Assembly: GCF_900115775.1 (NCBI RefSeq)
Contig: NZ_FOXS01000002.1
Coordinates: forward strand, 186,001-250,000
DNA length: 64,000 bases
Direction: 5' to 3'
DNA from: Hymenobacter arizonensis
GTDB taxonomy: Bacteria > Bacteroidota > Bacteroidia > Cytophagales > Hymenobacteraceae
Part shown: piece by piece, positions 41,340 through 49,381 of the stretch
Layout: each line of letters begins with the position of its first letter
Position numbering within the stretch: position 1 is the stretch's first letter
Position numbers and translations under genes: made by a program
The notes under the pieces: generated by a model
Database searches by the model: none
The model's input: only the letters and a program-made list of their open reading frames with translations
Told to the model about the DNA's origin: nothing

Positions 41340-42248
41340 ATGCAATTACCCTGCTACACCCTTTTTTCCCTGTTGGGCCTGACCGCCGCCGGCCTGGCCT
41401 GGGCCCCAGCGGCGCGGGCGCAGACTGACCTGCTGCACCAGCTCGAACGGGAAGTGGCAGAGCCCGCGAAGCGGGAAGTGGTGGCGGCCACCTTTAAGGG
41501 GACGCGCATCATCAATTCGCAGTCGGTGGAAACGCCCGGCGCGGGCACGCTGGCGTTTCTCATTCAGCACCGCTTTGGTACACTCAACAGTGGTGCCTAC
41601 CAATTCTTCGGTCTCGACCAAGCGGTGCTGCGCCTGGGCTTGGAGTACGGGCTTACCAACCGGCTCACGCTGGGGCTCGGGCGCAGCTCGCAGGACAAAA
41701 CGTTCGATGGATTCGTCAAATTCCGGGCCCTGCAGCAAGCAACCGGGGTGCAGCCCTTGCCGGTTTCGGTCACGCTGCTGGCCTCGTCGTCGCTCACCAC
41801 GCTCAAATTCAACGAGACCCCCGACCGGAGCCTCACTTCGCGGGTGAGCTACGCTTACCAAGCCCTGATTGCCCGCAAGTTTAACGAGAACCTGTCGGTG
41901 CAGCTGATGCCCACGCTAATCCACCGCAATTACGTGGCCACCGCCGCCGAGCAAAACGACGTGTACGCCCTGGGTGGGGCGCTGCGCCAGAAACTGACCA
42001 AGCGCCTCGCCCTCACGGCCGACTACTACTACCTGCTGCCGGGGCCAACGGCGCGCGCTTTCCGCAATGCCCTGGGGCTGGGGGTAGACATTGAAACCGG
42101 CGGCCACGTTTTTCAACTGCACGTCACCAACTCGCGGGGGATGACGGAGACGTTCTTTGTGCCCCAAACGCAGGGCAATTTCTTCTCCGGCGACTTGTAC
42201 TTCGGCTTCACGGTGGCGCGCAGTTTTACCGTCAGCCCGCAGCTGTAG
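41340..42248 (+). CDS. DUF5777-like outer-membrane beta-barrel protein
   Basis: A 302-residue protein with a signal peptide (YTLFSLLGLTAAGLAWAPAARAQ) and a beta-barrel of about 12 strands (LAFLIQHRFGTLNSGAYQFFG; RLGLEYGLTNRLTLGLGRSS; VFQLHVTNSRGMTETFFVPQ). These blocks match the DUF5777 barrel proteins that accompany YceI and cytochrome genes in Bacteroidota. It may form an outer-membrane channel for the cassette. ATG 41340 lies 24 bp after the YceI stop; an in-frame TTG three codons earlier is less likely. Confidence 0.8.
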   Translation: MQLPCYTLFSLLGLTAAGLAWAPAARAQTDLLHQLEREVAEPAKREVVAATFKGTRIINSQSVETPGAGTLAFLIQHRFGTLNSGAYQFFGLDQAVLRLGLEYGLTNRLTLGLGRSSQDKTFDGFVKFRALQQATGVQPLPVSVTLLASSSLTTLKFNETPDRSLTSRVSYAYQALIARKFNENLSVQLMPTLIHRNYVATAAEQNDVYALGGALRQKLTKRLALTADYYYLLPGPTARAFRNALGLGVDIETGGHVFQLHVTNSRGMTETFFVPQTQGNFFSGDLYFGFTVARSFTVSPQL

Positions 42249-42559
42249 GCTGCGCATTGACGGTAAGTCGGCCTTCCTTTACTTCAACCACCGTTTCACT
42301 GAGCGCTGCGCAAGCCATCCGATGCTCCTTCTCTTCCGAGCAAGCGCCCCACTCTGGTGTGCCCATCCCTGCGCTTTTGGGCGAAGTGATTGCCCCTTCC
42401 GCTGCCCAAGCACCGGCTGTGGCGGCCGTTATTCTTCCTGCTTGCCCCTCGTTCCCACGCCTCGTGCGCCGGAGACGCTTCGCAGGAAAACAGCGGGGTG
42501 AGTCAATGTTACTTGAATATTATGCTATATTAGAGCTCCTCATCCATACTTTACGATGA
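42249..42559. other. No gene recognised (311 bp)
   Basis: A Ser/Ala/Pro-rich open frame on the plus strand spans it but has no protein-like pattern. The last 60 bp before the next gene are AT-rich and probably hold its promoter. Confidence 0.4.
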
Positions 42560-43951
42560 ATGAACTCTATTAAATTATCGATTAGTCAATTGCGGCTTCT
42601 GCTCGCGGTGACCGCCGTTCTGGGTATTTTGTTCGTTGCTACCACCGGTGGCCTCTACTGGTACCACGACCAATGGGTAACGGGCCAGGCCAACCCGTTC
42701 GTCCTGCCCCGGGCGGGCCATCTCCTGCTCTTGCAAGGAACCCTGGCGCACGAGAACAACGTGGCCACGTGGTATTCGGCCATGCTGATGCTATTGGTCG
42801 CCTTTACGTCCCTCTTGTGCTTTGGGGTGGACCAGCAGCCGGGCGGGTCGCGGCGGACGCGGGTCGCGGGCTGGGGCTGGGTGGGCCTGGCCGGCATGTT
42901 CGCCCTGCTGTCGTTCGACGAAATCGGGTCGTTTCACGAAACCATCGGGGACACGGCGGTTTTTGCCGCCGTGGGGCGCGGTTCGGGCTGGACGGCCTTT
43001 TTGGTGTTGCTGGCCGGGGTGGGGGCGGCCATAGGGTGCTTTGGGGTGCTGCACCTGCGCCGCCACCCGGTCGCTCTGGCCTTGCTGGTCGTGGGCACCC
43101 TGCTGTTTCTGAGCAATCCTTACCAAGAAAAGCTGGAGATTGACGCGTACCGCGCCGCCGCGGACCCGGCAACCTGGCAGCGCCCGCTGGGCCTGTTGTT
43201 GCTGGAGGAGGGGTCGGAGCTCTTGGCGACCTGGTGCTTTCTCTGCGCGACCGTGGTGTACAGCGCCGGGCGCCCGCACCGGGGGCGCCTGGACCGGCCG
43301 GAGGACCCGGCCGGCCTGGCGATTCGCTTGGCATATTCCCCGCACGGCGCCACCCTGGGCGTGGGCCTCGTCGCCGCCATGCTGGCGCTCCTGCTGACGC
43401 AAGTAGCCGGCCAGCAAATTGCTCCGGGTATGGGGATTCCGAAGAATTGGTTTCCGAGTGCGGGCGCCTTTGGCCTGTTCGTGTTCAGCCTGTACCAGTT
43501 CAGCCGCGGGGGCCGGGCCAAGGCGGGCCATGCCGTCCTGGCCGCCTGCAGCCTGGGCATATCGGTTTTTTACGGGAGCGATTTGTACAGCGCGCCGGTT
43601 TTGTGGCGGGAAGGGTCGGCGGCGGGGTACGCCCTGCGCCTGCTGCTGGCCGGGCTCTGCGGGGGCCTGGCCCTTCTGCTGTGGCGGGGGCAACGCTTAA
43701 CCCGCCTGCAAACGGCCACGTTGGGCCTGGGGTTGACCGGGTGGGCGGCGGCGCTGTGGTTCCCGCAAGAACAAGCCGCCCTCGTGGCATTTGGGGGAGC
43801 CGTCGGGCTGGCCCTGGCCTTGGTCCCGAACAGCTTTCTTCCCGCTAGCGTACCCGCCGAAATGACTCAGCAAGCCGAACCATTCGTGCAACAAGAGGCT
43901 CCGGTCCGCAAGAACCCCGCCGGAGCAAGCGCCGCCGCAGGAGGCATTTAG
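42560..43951 (+). CDS. Polytopic membrane protein with DExxxxHE and EExxE motifs
   Basis: A 463-residue protein with about 11-12 hydrophobic helices and a polar C-terminal tail of about 35 residues. Two acidic motifs stand out in or near membrane segments: LLSFDEIGSFHETIG after helix 3 and LLLEEGSELLATWCF in helix 6. Similar D-E-x-x-x-x-H-E and E-E-x-x-E pairs occur in other unannotated bacterial membrane proteins that I have seen but cannot name. The pattern could bind metal. It is flanked by noncoding spacers and appears monocistronic. The ATG at 42560 is used. Confidence 0.7.
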   Translation: MNSIKLSISQLRLLLAVTAVLGILFVATTGGLYWYHDQWVTGQANPFVLPRAGHLLLLQGTLAHENNVATWYSAMLMLLVAFTSLLCFGVDQQPGGSRRTRVAGWGWVGLAGMFALLSFDEIGSFHETIGDTAVFAAVGRGSGWTAFLVLLAGVGAAIGCFGVLHLRRHPVALALLVVGTLLFLSNPYQEKLEIDAYRAAADPATWQRPLGLLLLEEGSELLATWCFLCATVVYSAGRPHRGRLDRPEDPAGLAIRLAYSPHGATLGVGLVAAMLALLLTQVAGQQIAPGMGIPKNWFPSAGAFGLFVFSLYQFSRGGRAKAGHAVLAACSLGISVFYGSDLYSAPVLWREGSAAGYALRLLLAGLCGGLALLLWRGQRLTRLQTATLGLGLTGWAAALWFPQEQAALVAFGGAVGLALALVPNSFLPASVPAEMTQQAEPFVQQEAPVRKNPAGASAAAGGI

Positions 43952-44099
43952 GCAGGGGGCAAGTACGGACGAAAAGGGAAGACAACGAATATGCTGGCTT
44001 TTCTCCTCTTCCGCAAAGCCATATGGCTTTGGGAACGGTAACGGCTTATTTGACCACGATACGCACCTGACCCTTTGTCACTTGAGCGTTTTAGCTGAA

Positions 44100-44534
44100 C
44101 TAGATGGGGATTGGGTTTATAGTTGATGAAAATGCCGCTGCTGGCATTTTAAAATCATACTCGGCCGTCACGCTGCCACAGGAAAAAGCTCCGTCGCGGC
44201 CGACCTCTCGGCGTATCCACTGCCTCAACGCCTCAAGTCGCTGCCTTTCATCACCCTCCGACAACGCCTCCCACGTGTCCACTGGCTCAAACGGCTCAGA
44301 AGAAACGGCGAGCGAAACCTGGAGCAAGGGGTTGTCGCTAAACCCGAAGGCGAAGGCGTAGTACTCGGTCCCTACTTGCACGTTTCGGGCAAACAACCAT
44401 TTCCAGCCAGTCTGCACGTCGCGTACTTTCGGCGATTCACCCACGCCCAAAGCGACCACGGTTTCCAACGAGTCGCCGCGACGGACGCACACCGACGGGG
44501 AGAAGAGCAGGTTTCCGGTCTGGCGGTCAATCAT
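44100..44534 (-). CDS. Hypothetical protein
   Basis: A 144-residue protein, beta-rich and polar (GNLLFSPSVCVRRGDSLETVVAL; WLFARNVQVGTEYYAFAFGFSDN; ERQRLEALRQWIRREVGRDGAF). It has no signal peptide and is probably cytoplasmic. The style resembles small immunity-type or phage-defence-associated proteins, but no toxin or partner gene is next to it and no family is recognised. ATG 44534 is chosen over an upstream basic extension. Confidence 0.6.
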   Translation of the reverse strand: MIDRQTGNLLFSPSVCVRRGDSLETVVALGVGESPKVRDVQTGWKWLFARNVQVGTEYYAFAFGFSDNPLLQVSLAVSSEPFEPVDTWEALSEGDERQRLEALRQWIRREVGRDGAFSCGSVTAEYDFKMPAAAFSSTINPIPI

Positions 44535-44729
44535 AAGCTCGCTGTGAACCCTTAAAGAAACGCTCCTTATTTTGAACGGTCTCGGTTGGGACCGTTTTCC
44601 TGAACGCAAGTTCTGCTAGGCTGACCAACCCGGTGGACACGGCCACCCGCGCCCGGATGCTAGCCTGTTTTTCTTCCCTATCTTAGCCCGCCGGAAGGAC
44701 TCCCCTTTCTGCTTTTGCCGCCTCGCCCT

Positions 44730-44975
44730 ATGCCCCTGCTCCAGTTCTACGCCCATCTGTTGTTCCGGGCGGCCGCGCTGCTCATGGCGGGGCTCGCCCT
44801 GGCCTGCCTCGCGGTCATCAACGTGCTGGGTGGGGCCCTGCCGGGCGTGGAACTGAACGAGCTGGTGGCCCGCGCGGCGACGGCGTTGCACCGCGACGCC
44901 TGCCGGCTGTGGGCTTCGGTACGGGCCCGCAACGCCCCGGAGCCTACCGTTTCCAGGTCCGGCGACGCCGGGTAA
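44730..44975 (+). CDS. Small one-helix membrane protein (tentative)
   Basis: An 81-residue frame with one strong hydrophobic segment (LLFRAAALLMAGLALACLAVINVLGGA) and a basic C-terminal tail. TGCTTTTG 18 bp upstream of the ATG partly resembles a -7 box. Length and composition are compatible with a real small membrane protein, but it may be a chance frame. Confidence 0.4.
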   Translation: MPLLQFYAHLLFRAAALLMAGLALACLAVINVLGGALPGVELNELVARAATALHRDACRLWASVRARNAPEPTVSRSGDAG

Positions 44976-45104
44976 GCCCTGGGGATTGCCTCCCTCGAAA
45001 TACCGTGGCACCTGCCGGGCCGGAGCGGCTTTTTGGCGGGTATTTATGTTTATAAAACCCCAAAACGAGGCACTGGGGCCCATTTATTGCCAGGAAAGAG
45101 CTTC

Positions 45105-45278
45105 TTAGCCTCCTCGTAGAGGCCAGAGCGAAGGTAACATTAGCGCGACCAGTAGGCTGACATATTCCTCATCTAAATAAACCGCTCCACCTAGTGCTTT
45201 CAAATCCGCTGAACCGACTCTACTCCTTAGAATGAGCTCAATAAACTGGCTCAAATAATCAAAGTACAGAAACCGCAT
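45105..45278 (-). CDS. Possible 57-residue protein
   Basis: A short frame in an otherwise empty, AT-richer gap, starting MRFLYFDYLSQFIELILRSR and later having LGGAVYLDEEYVSLLVALML. Its residue pattern (alternating hydrophobic and charged, no Pro/Arg excess) is more protein-like than random frames nearby. A stop codon closes the frame just upstream of the ATG. It could be a small gene or a remnant of a longer one. No family is recognised. Confidence 0.3.
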   Translation of the reverse strand: MRFLYFDYLSQFIELILRSRVGSADLKALGGAVYLDEEYVSLLVALMLPSLWPLRGG

Positions 45279-45392
45279 TTTGCATGAGTTTTATGAACTC
45301 CATAAAACGGTATTTCCTTGCCGCTTTAGGGACGTGAGTGCCTACAGGAAGACCAAGCTCCTACAGTCTTCCGGATAAGCAAACCACACACC

Positions 45393-46010
45393 CTACTTCG
45401 CGGGGCTGGTCCAGGCATTGCCGCGAATGCGGAAGCGCCACGGAAGCCCCGCCGCCTCCAGGCCAGCGTATTCCAAGCCGACGCGGGCACTGGCCAGCAC
45501 ATCGGCATCGGCTATGGTCTCGCCGTGGTCTTCAAACCACAGCACTTCGCCGCTTACCGGCAGGCCAGTGAGCGCAGGCGTGATGCCCAGGGCCAGGCTC
45601 ATCACCCCGGGCCCCGCCGTGAGGGCGCGCTTGGCCGCCGGCAGGCCGCGTCGTGCTAACATCTCTGGAATGCCGATGGTGGGCTCTACGGCCCGAATCA
45701 GGACAGCGTCGGGGTGGTCGGCGTCGTGGGTAGCGATGTTGAACAGCGCGTAACGGTTGTAAACGGTATAGATATAAGCCTGGCCGCCGAGCACGTGCAG
45801 GCCCTGGGCCTGCTTGCGCTTGCGTTGCAGATGCATGGTTAGCGAGTTGTCGCCCTCGTGCCGGTAGGCTTCGGTTTCGACAACGCGCCCGGCCGTGACA
45901 ACCCCGTCGATTTTGGTATAGAGGTGCTTGCCGAGCAGCTCGCGGGCAATCTGCAACACATTGGGCCGCTGGAAGAAGGCCGCAGGCAATTGGGGCTGGG
46001 TGGTTGGCAT
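45393..46010 (-). CDS. DNA-3-methyladenine glycosylase (AAG/MPG type)
   Basis: A 205-residue protein of the alkyladenine glycosylase family, which removes 3-methyladenine, hypoxanthine and other alkylated purines in base-excision repair. Hallmarks are in order: ARELLGKHLYTKIDG, VVETEAYRHEGDNSLTMH (the Glu of V-E-T-E-A-Y is the catalytic base), a Tyr-rich IYTVYNRYALFNIATHD, the VLIRAVEPTIG strand, and GPGVMSLALGI. The length is normal and there is no signal peptide, so it acts in the cytoplasm. It is monocistronic. Confidence 0.93.
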   Translation of the reverse strand: MPTTQPQLPAAFFQRPNVLQIARELLGKHLYTKIDGVVTAGRVVETEAYRHEGDNSLTMHLQRKRKQAQGLHVLGGQAYIYTVYNRYALFNIATHDADHPDAVLIRAVEPTIGIPEMLARRGLPAAKRALTAGPGVMSLALGITPALTGLPVSGEVLWFEDHGETIADADVLASARVGLEYAGLEAAGLPWRFRIRGNAWTSPAK

Positions 46011-46089
46011 GCAAGCTCAAGCAGCAAGTGCCGGGAAGTGTTTTGCCCGGCCGGGGCAGCTTATTGCAGCTGCTTACGCTTGTGGCAGC

Positions 46090-48063
46090 TTACCGCAGCC
46101 GGTACAGCAGCCCAAAGCTGAGCAGCCAGCGCTGCTGTTGCCACGGTGCAGCAGTGGCCGGCTGGTCGTTTACGCGCAGGCTCACGTCGGCGCTTGGCAG
46201 GGTGATGGCGGCCGAGCTGCGGGTCAGGAAGAAGCCGCTTTCCTCTTCCAGCTGCAATTGGGTGCGGGTACGAAGCGGCAGCAAGTAGCCCACATCCGCC
46301 ACTAGCTGAACTTTGTGGCTCAGCTCCAGCCCCAGGCCCAGTTTGGGCTGCACGGCATCGGTGGTCGACTGCAGCGCCATGCTCAACTCATCGGCGTTGA
46401 GGCGGGTGCCTCCCACCCGCAGGTCGCCGCTGGTGTTCTCAAAGGTTCCGACTGCCCGCCCCAGGGTTTGGCGTGTGTAGGCCAGCCCGGCTCGCCCATA
46501 AAGAGGGCGGTGGCGGGGGTTGAGGTTGTGCTCGTAGCTAAAACCGGCCTCCCAGCCATCGCCGGAAAACTGCCGGAACACGCGCCGCGTGGCCAGGCGC
46601 ACGGCCAGCTTGGCGGTAAGGTCAAACTGATACTCGGCACTCCACCAACCGGTAAGCTGCTGGCTGGCCACGCCGGCGCTGCCCTGAGCCCGAAACGTTG
46701 TCCCGACCGGCGCATAGTCAACGGCCAGCCCACTTGCCGACACGCTCAGCGGCCAAGCCCCCGCCGACGCTCCGTAACGGACGCGACTCAGCCACCGCAT
46801 GGCCGAAGATTCGGGAGCCGTTGTGGAAGCGGACACGGCTGGGCCATCAGCGCCTGCCGTTGCGGGCAGGCCCTTTTGCTGCTTAAACAACGAGTCGGCG
46901 CGCTGCTGGCGGCGCTGGTCCAACAGTGCTTGCTGCACGGCCGCAGGGGGCAGCAGGGTGGTTTGGCTGTGCCAGAATGCCGAGTCGTAGGGCACCGGGT
47001 TGTGCAGGAAAACGTCGCGGTACTGGGCCCGCTCCAGGTAGCTGGGCGATGCCACCTGAGCTGTATCAATGGCCGTGGTCAGGAACTCGCCGAAATACAG
47101 CAGCGGCTCGCCCACGGGCGGGCGGTATCTCGTTTGCCACCACACCGTTTTGAGGTGCCAACGGCCGGCGTAGGGCTGGTAGGCCACGCGCAGCTCGCGG
47201 GCATCGGCCTGGTGAATGCCGCTGCGCAGGCCGCTGGGCGTGTAGTGCCATTCGGCCCCCAGAAAAGCGTAGCTGTCCTGGTCAATGTACATCCGGCCCG
47301 CGAAATTGGCGCGCCGGTTGCCGGGCCGGGGCTCAAACGTCACCACGTACACCGGCCGGTCGGCGTAGGTGCTGCCCGGCGCCAGGCGGTAGCTATAATC
47401 CCGAAAATTGGTCGGGTCAATGAACTGCGCCCGGCTATGCACAAAATCGGCCATGTGCGCAATGAAGGGGCCGCCCGCCCAGTCTATCCGCACCAGCGTC
47501 TGGGGGCGCAGGTCCACCTTGCGCGACTGCTGAATTTGCACCTCGCCTTTGCCCGTGCGCACTTGGTAGGGCTGCTTAAACACTGTAAGCAGACCCTCAA
47601 CCAGGTAGCGCGGCTTGCCGCTGGGGTCGTTGTCCGACTCGCGGTAGAAGCCCGTGAGGCGGGTGGCCTGCCGGGGGTAGTTGCGCGGGATGCGCGCCAC
47701 GGCCTCCCGCACAATGCCCTCTACCGAGGCCGTTACCTGCACTTCGCCCAGCGCCGCCGGGCTCAGGCGTAGCTCAATGCGCAACTCCGGACCCGGTAGC
47801 GGCGGCAATGACCGGCTGTATTTGCGGTAGCCGAGCAGAGCCACTTCCAACTGCTCGCCCTGGTACTCGGGCGTAATGCTCAGGACAAAGCGGCCGTCTT
47901 CGTTCGTGCTGGTGCCTATGCGGTTGCCGGCCACGCCCACCTGAGCGTTGGGAATGGGCTGCTTGGTTTCGGCATCGACCACGATGCCGCGCAGAAGGGC
48001 CGGGCCCTGCGCCAGCGCAGTCCCGCCCATCAACACAAACCACAGCAGCAAGAAGCAGCGCAT
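46090..48063 (-). CDS. Outer-membrane protein with carboxypeptidase-like regulatory domain
   Basis: A 657-residue protein: signal peptide (LLLWFVLMGGTALAQ), a carboxypeptidase-D-like beta-sandwich (about residues 20-105, LLRGIVVDAETKQPIPNAQV), a mixed central domain (LTGFYRESDNDPSGKPRYLVEG; YVVTFEPRPGNRRANFAG) and C-terminal barrel-like strands to the last residues LLYRLR. The arrangement is that of the carboxypeptidase-like/DUF5686-related outer-membrane proteins of Bacteroidota, which are shorter here than typical TonB receptors and lack a clear plug. The function is unknown. A perfect 38-bp inverted repeat lies directly upstream (48083-48218). Confidence 0.75.
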   Translation of the reverse strand: MRCFLLLWFVLMGGTALAQGPALLRGIVVDAETKQPIPNAQVGVAGNRIGTSTNEDGRFVLSITPEYQGEQLEVALLGYRKYSRSLPPLPGPELRIELRLSPAALGEVQVTASVEGIVREAVARIPRNYPRQATRLTGFYRESDNDPSGKPRYLVEGLLTVFKQPYQVRTGKGEVQIQQSRKVDLRPQTLVRIDWAGGPFIAHMADFVHSRAQFIDPTNFRDYSYRLAPGSTYADRPVYVVTFEPRPGNRRANFAGRMYIDQDSYAFLGAEWHYTPSGLRSGIHQADARELRVAYQPYAGRWHLKTVWWQTRYRPPVGEPLLYFGEFLTTAIDTAQVASPSYLERAQYRDVFLHNPVPYDSAFWHSQTTLLPPAAVQQALLDQRRQQRADSLFKQQKGLPATAGADGPAVSASTTAPESSAMRWLSRVRYGASAGAWPLSVSASGLAVDYAPVGTTFRAQGSAGVASQQLTGWWSAEYQFDLTAKLAVRLATRRVFRQFSGDGWEAGFSYEHNLNPRHRPLYGRAGLAYTRQTLGRAVGTFENTSGDLRVGGTRLNADELSMALQSTTDAVQPKLGLGLELSHKVQLVADVGYLLPLRTRTQLQLEEESGFFLTRSSAAITLPSADVSLRVNDQPATAAPWQQQRWLLSFGLLYRLR

Positions 48064-48082
48064 ATTTAGAAAAGGGATGGTC

Positions 48083-48218
48083 GTTCAAGGAGGCGCCTCA
48101 CCCCCCGGCCCCCTCTCCGAAAGAGGAGAGGGGGAGGCAGACGATTCCACAAGCAGCATGATGGGCTCCCCCTCTCCTTTTCGGAGAGGGGGCCGGGGGG
48201 TGAGGCGCCTCCTTGAAC
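48083..48218. repeat. Palindromic repeat with perfect 38-bp arms
   Basis: Arms 48083-48120 and 48181-48218 are exact inverse copies and contain GGCGCCTCACCCCCCGGCCC. The 60-bp centre holds smaller GAGAGGGGGAGGC and CTCCCCCTCTCC words. It is the best preserved member of the CCTCACCCC family (7145, 17885, 61181). Confidence 0.9.
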
Positions 48219-48256
48219 AACTAAACAGCTAAACCGTCCTCTTTCTTACTGCTGGC

Positions 48257-49258
48257 TTAGTGACTAGCCGGCACCAAGTCGCGCACCAAATACTCGGCAA
48301 TCTGCACGGCGTTGGTGGCGGCGCCTTTGCGTAGGTTGTCGGCCACCACCCACATGTTGAGGGTACGGGGCTGGGTCTCGTCGCGGCGCAGGCGGCCCAC
48401 TAGCACGGCGTCTTTGCCGTGGCTGTCCTTGGGCATGGGGTATTGATTTTGGGATGGGTCGTCGACCAGCTCCACGCCGGGCGTGCGGGCCAGGATGGCG
48501 CGCACATCTGCCAGTTCAAACTCCCGGGCAAACTCCACGTTCAGCGACTCCGAGTGGCCGCCCATTACGGGGATGCGCACGCAGGTGGCCGTGACACGGA
48601 TGCTGTCGTCGCCCATGATTTTCTTGGTCTCGTTCACCATCTTCAACTCCTCCTTGGTGTAGCCGTTGGCCTCGAACACGTCGATGTGGGGCAACACGTT
48701 CAGGTCGATGGGGTGCGGGTAGGCGGGGTTACTGGCGGTTTGGCCGGCGCGCTCTTCCAAGAGTTGGTCCACGGCTTTTTTGCCGGTGCCGGTCACGCTC
48801 TGGTAGGTGCTCACCACAATGCGCTGCACCTGGTACACCTTGTGCAGCTCGTTGAGGGCCACCACCATCTGGATAGTGGAGCAGTTCGGGTTGGCAATAA
48901 TTTTATCCTCGGGGGTGAGGGTATAGGCGTTCAGCTCGGGTACCACCAGCTTCTTGGTAGGGTCCATGCGCCAGGCCGAGGAATTGTCGATAACGGTGGT
49001 GCCCACGGCGGCAAAGCGCGGGGCGTGCTCTTTGGAAACCGAGCCGCCAGCCGAGAAGATGGCAATTTCGGGCCGGGCCGCAATGGCGTCGTCCATGCTT
49101 ACCACTGGGTACTGTTTGCCCATAAATTCAACCAGCTGGCCCACCGATTTGGCCGAAGCTACGGGCAACAGTTCGGTCAGGGGAAACTGGCGCTCGGCCA
49201 GCACTTTCAGCAGCTCGGTACCGACCAGGCCGGTGGCTCCTACAATAGCGAGTTTCAT
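48257..49258 (-). CDS. asd: Aspartate-semialdehyde dehydrogenase
   Basis: A 333-residue enzyme that reduces beta-aspartyl phosphate to aspartate semialdehyde with NADPH, in the lysine, threonine, methionine and diaminopimelate pathways. The NADP loop is GATGLVGTELL (residues 7-17). The catalytic Cys is in NPNCSTIQ at residue 126, with the acyl-phosphate and His elements in RIPVMGGHSES. The start at 49258 (MKLAIVGATG) is set by the N-terminal strand; upstream in-frame residues are noncoding. There is no lysine-pathway neighbour, so it is a stand-alone gene. Confidence 0.96.
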   Translation of the reverse strand: MKLAIVGATGLVGTELLKVLAERQFPLTELLPVASAKSVGQLVEFMGKQYPVVSMDDAIAARPEIAIFSAGGSVSKEHAPRFAAVGTTVIDNSSAWRMDPTKKLVVPELNAYTLTPEDKIIANPNCSTIQMVVALNELHKVYQVQRIVVSTYQSVTGTGKKAVDQLLEERAGQTASNPAYPHPIDLNVLPHIDVFEANGYTKEELKMVNETKKIMGDDSIRVTATCVRIPVMGGHSESLNVEFAREFELADVRAILARTPGVELVDDPSQNQYPMPKDSHGKDAVLVGRLRRDETQPRTLNMWVVADNLRKGAATNAVQIAEYLVRDLVPASH

Positions 49259-49381
49259 GGAATAAGCAAAAAATGAAAAAAGCACCACGCTCGGGCGCAA
49301 ACACACAAATGTCGCCACAAATGGACTACTTTCGATGTTGCGGCGGCGCATTCCTGTTCTTATCTACTTCTACTTCAATTC

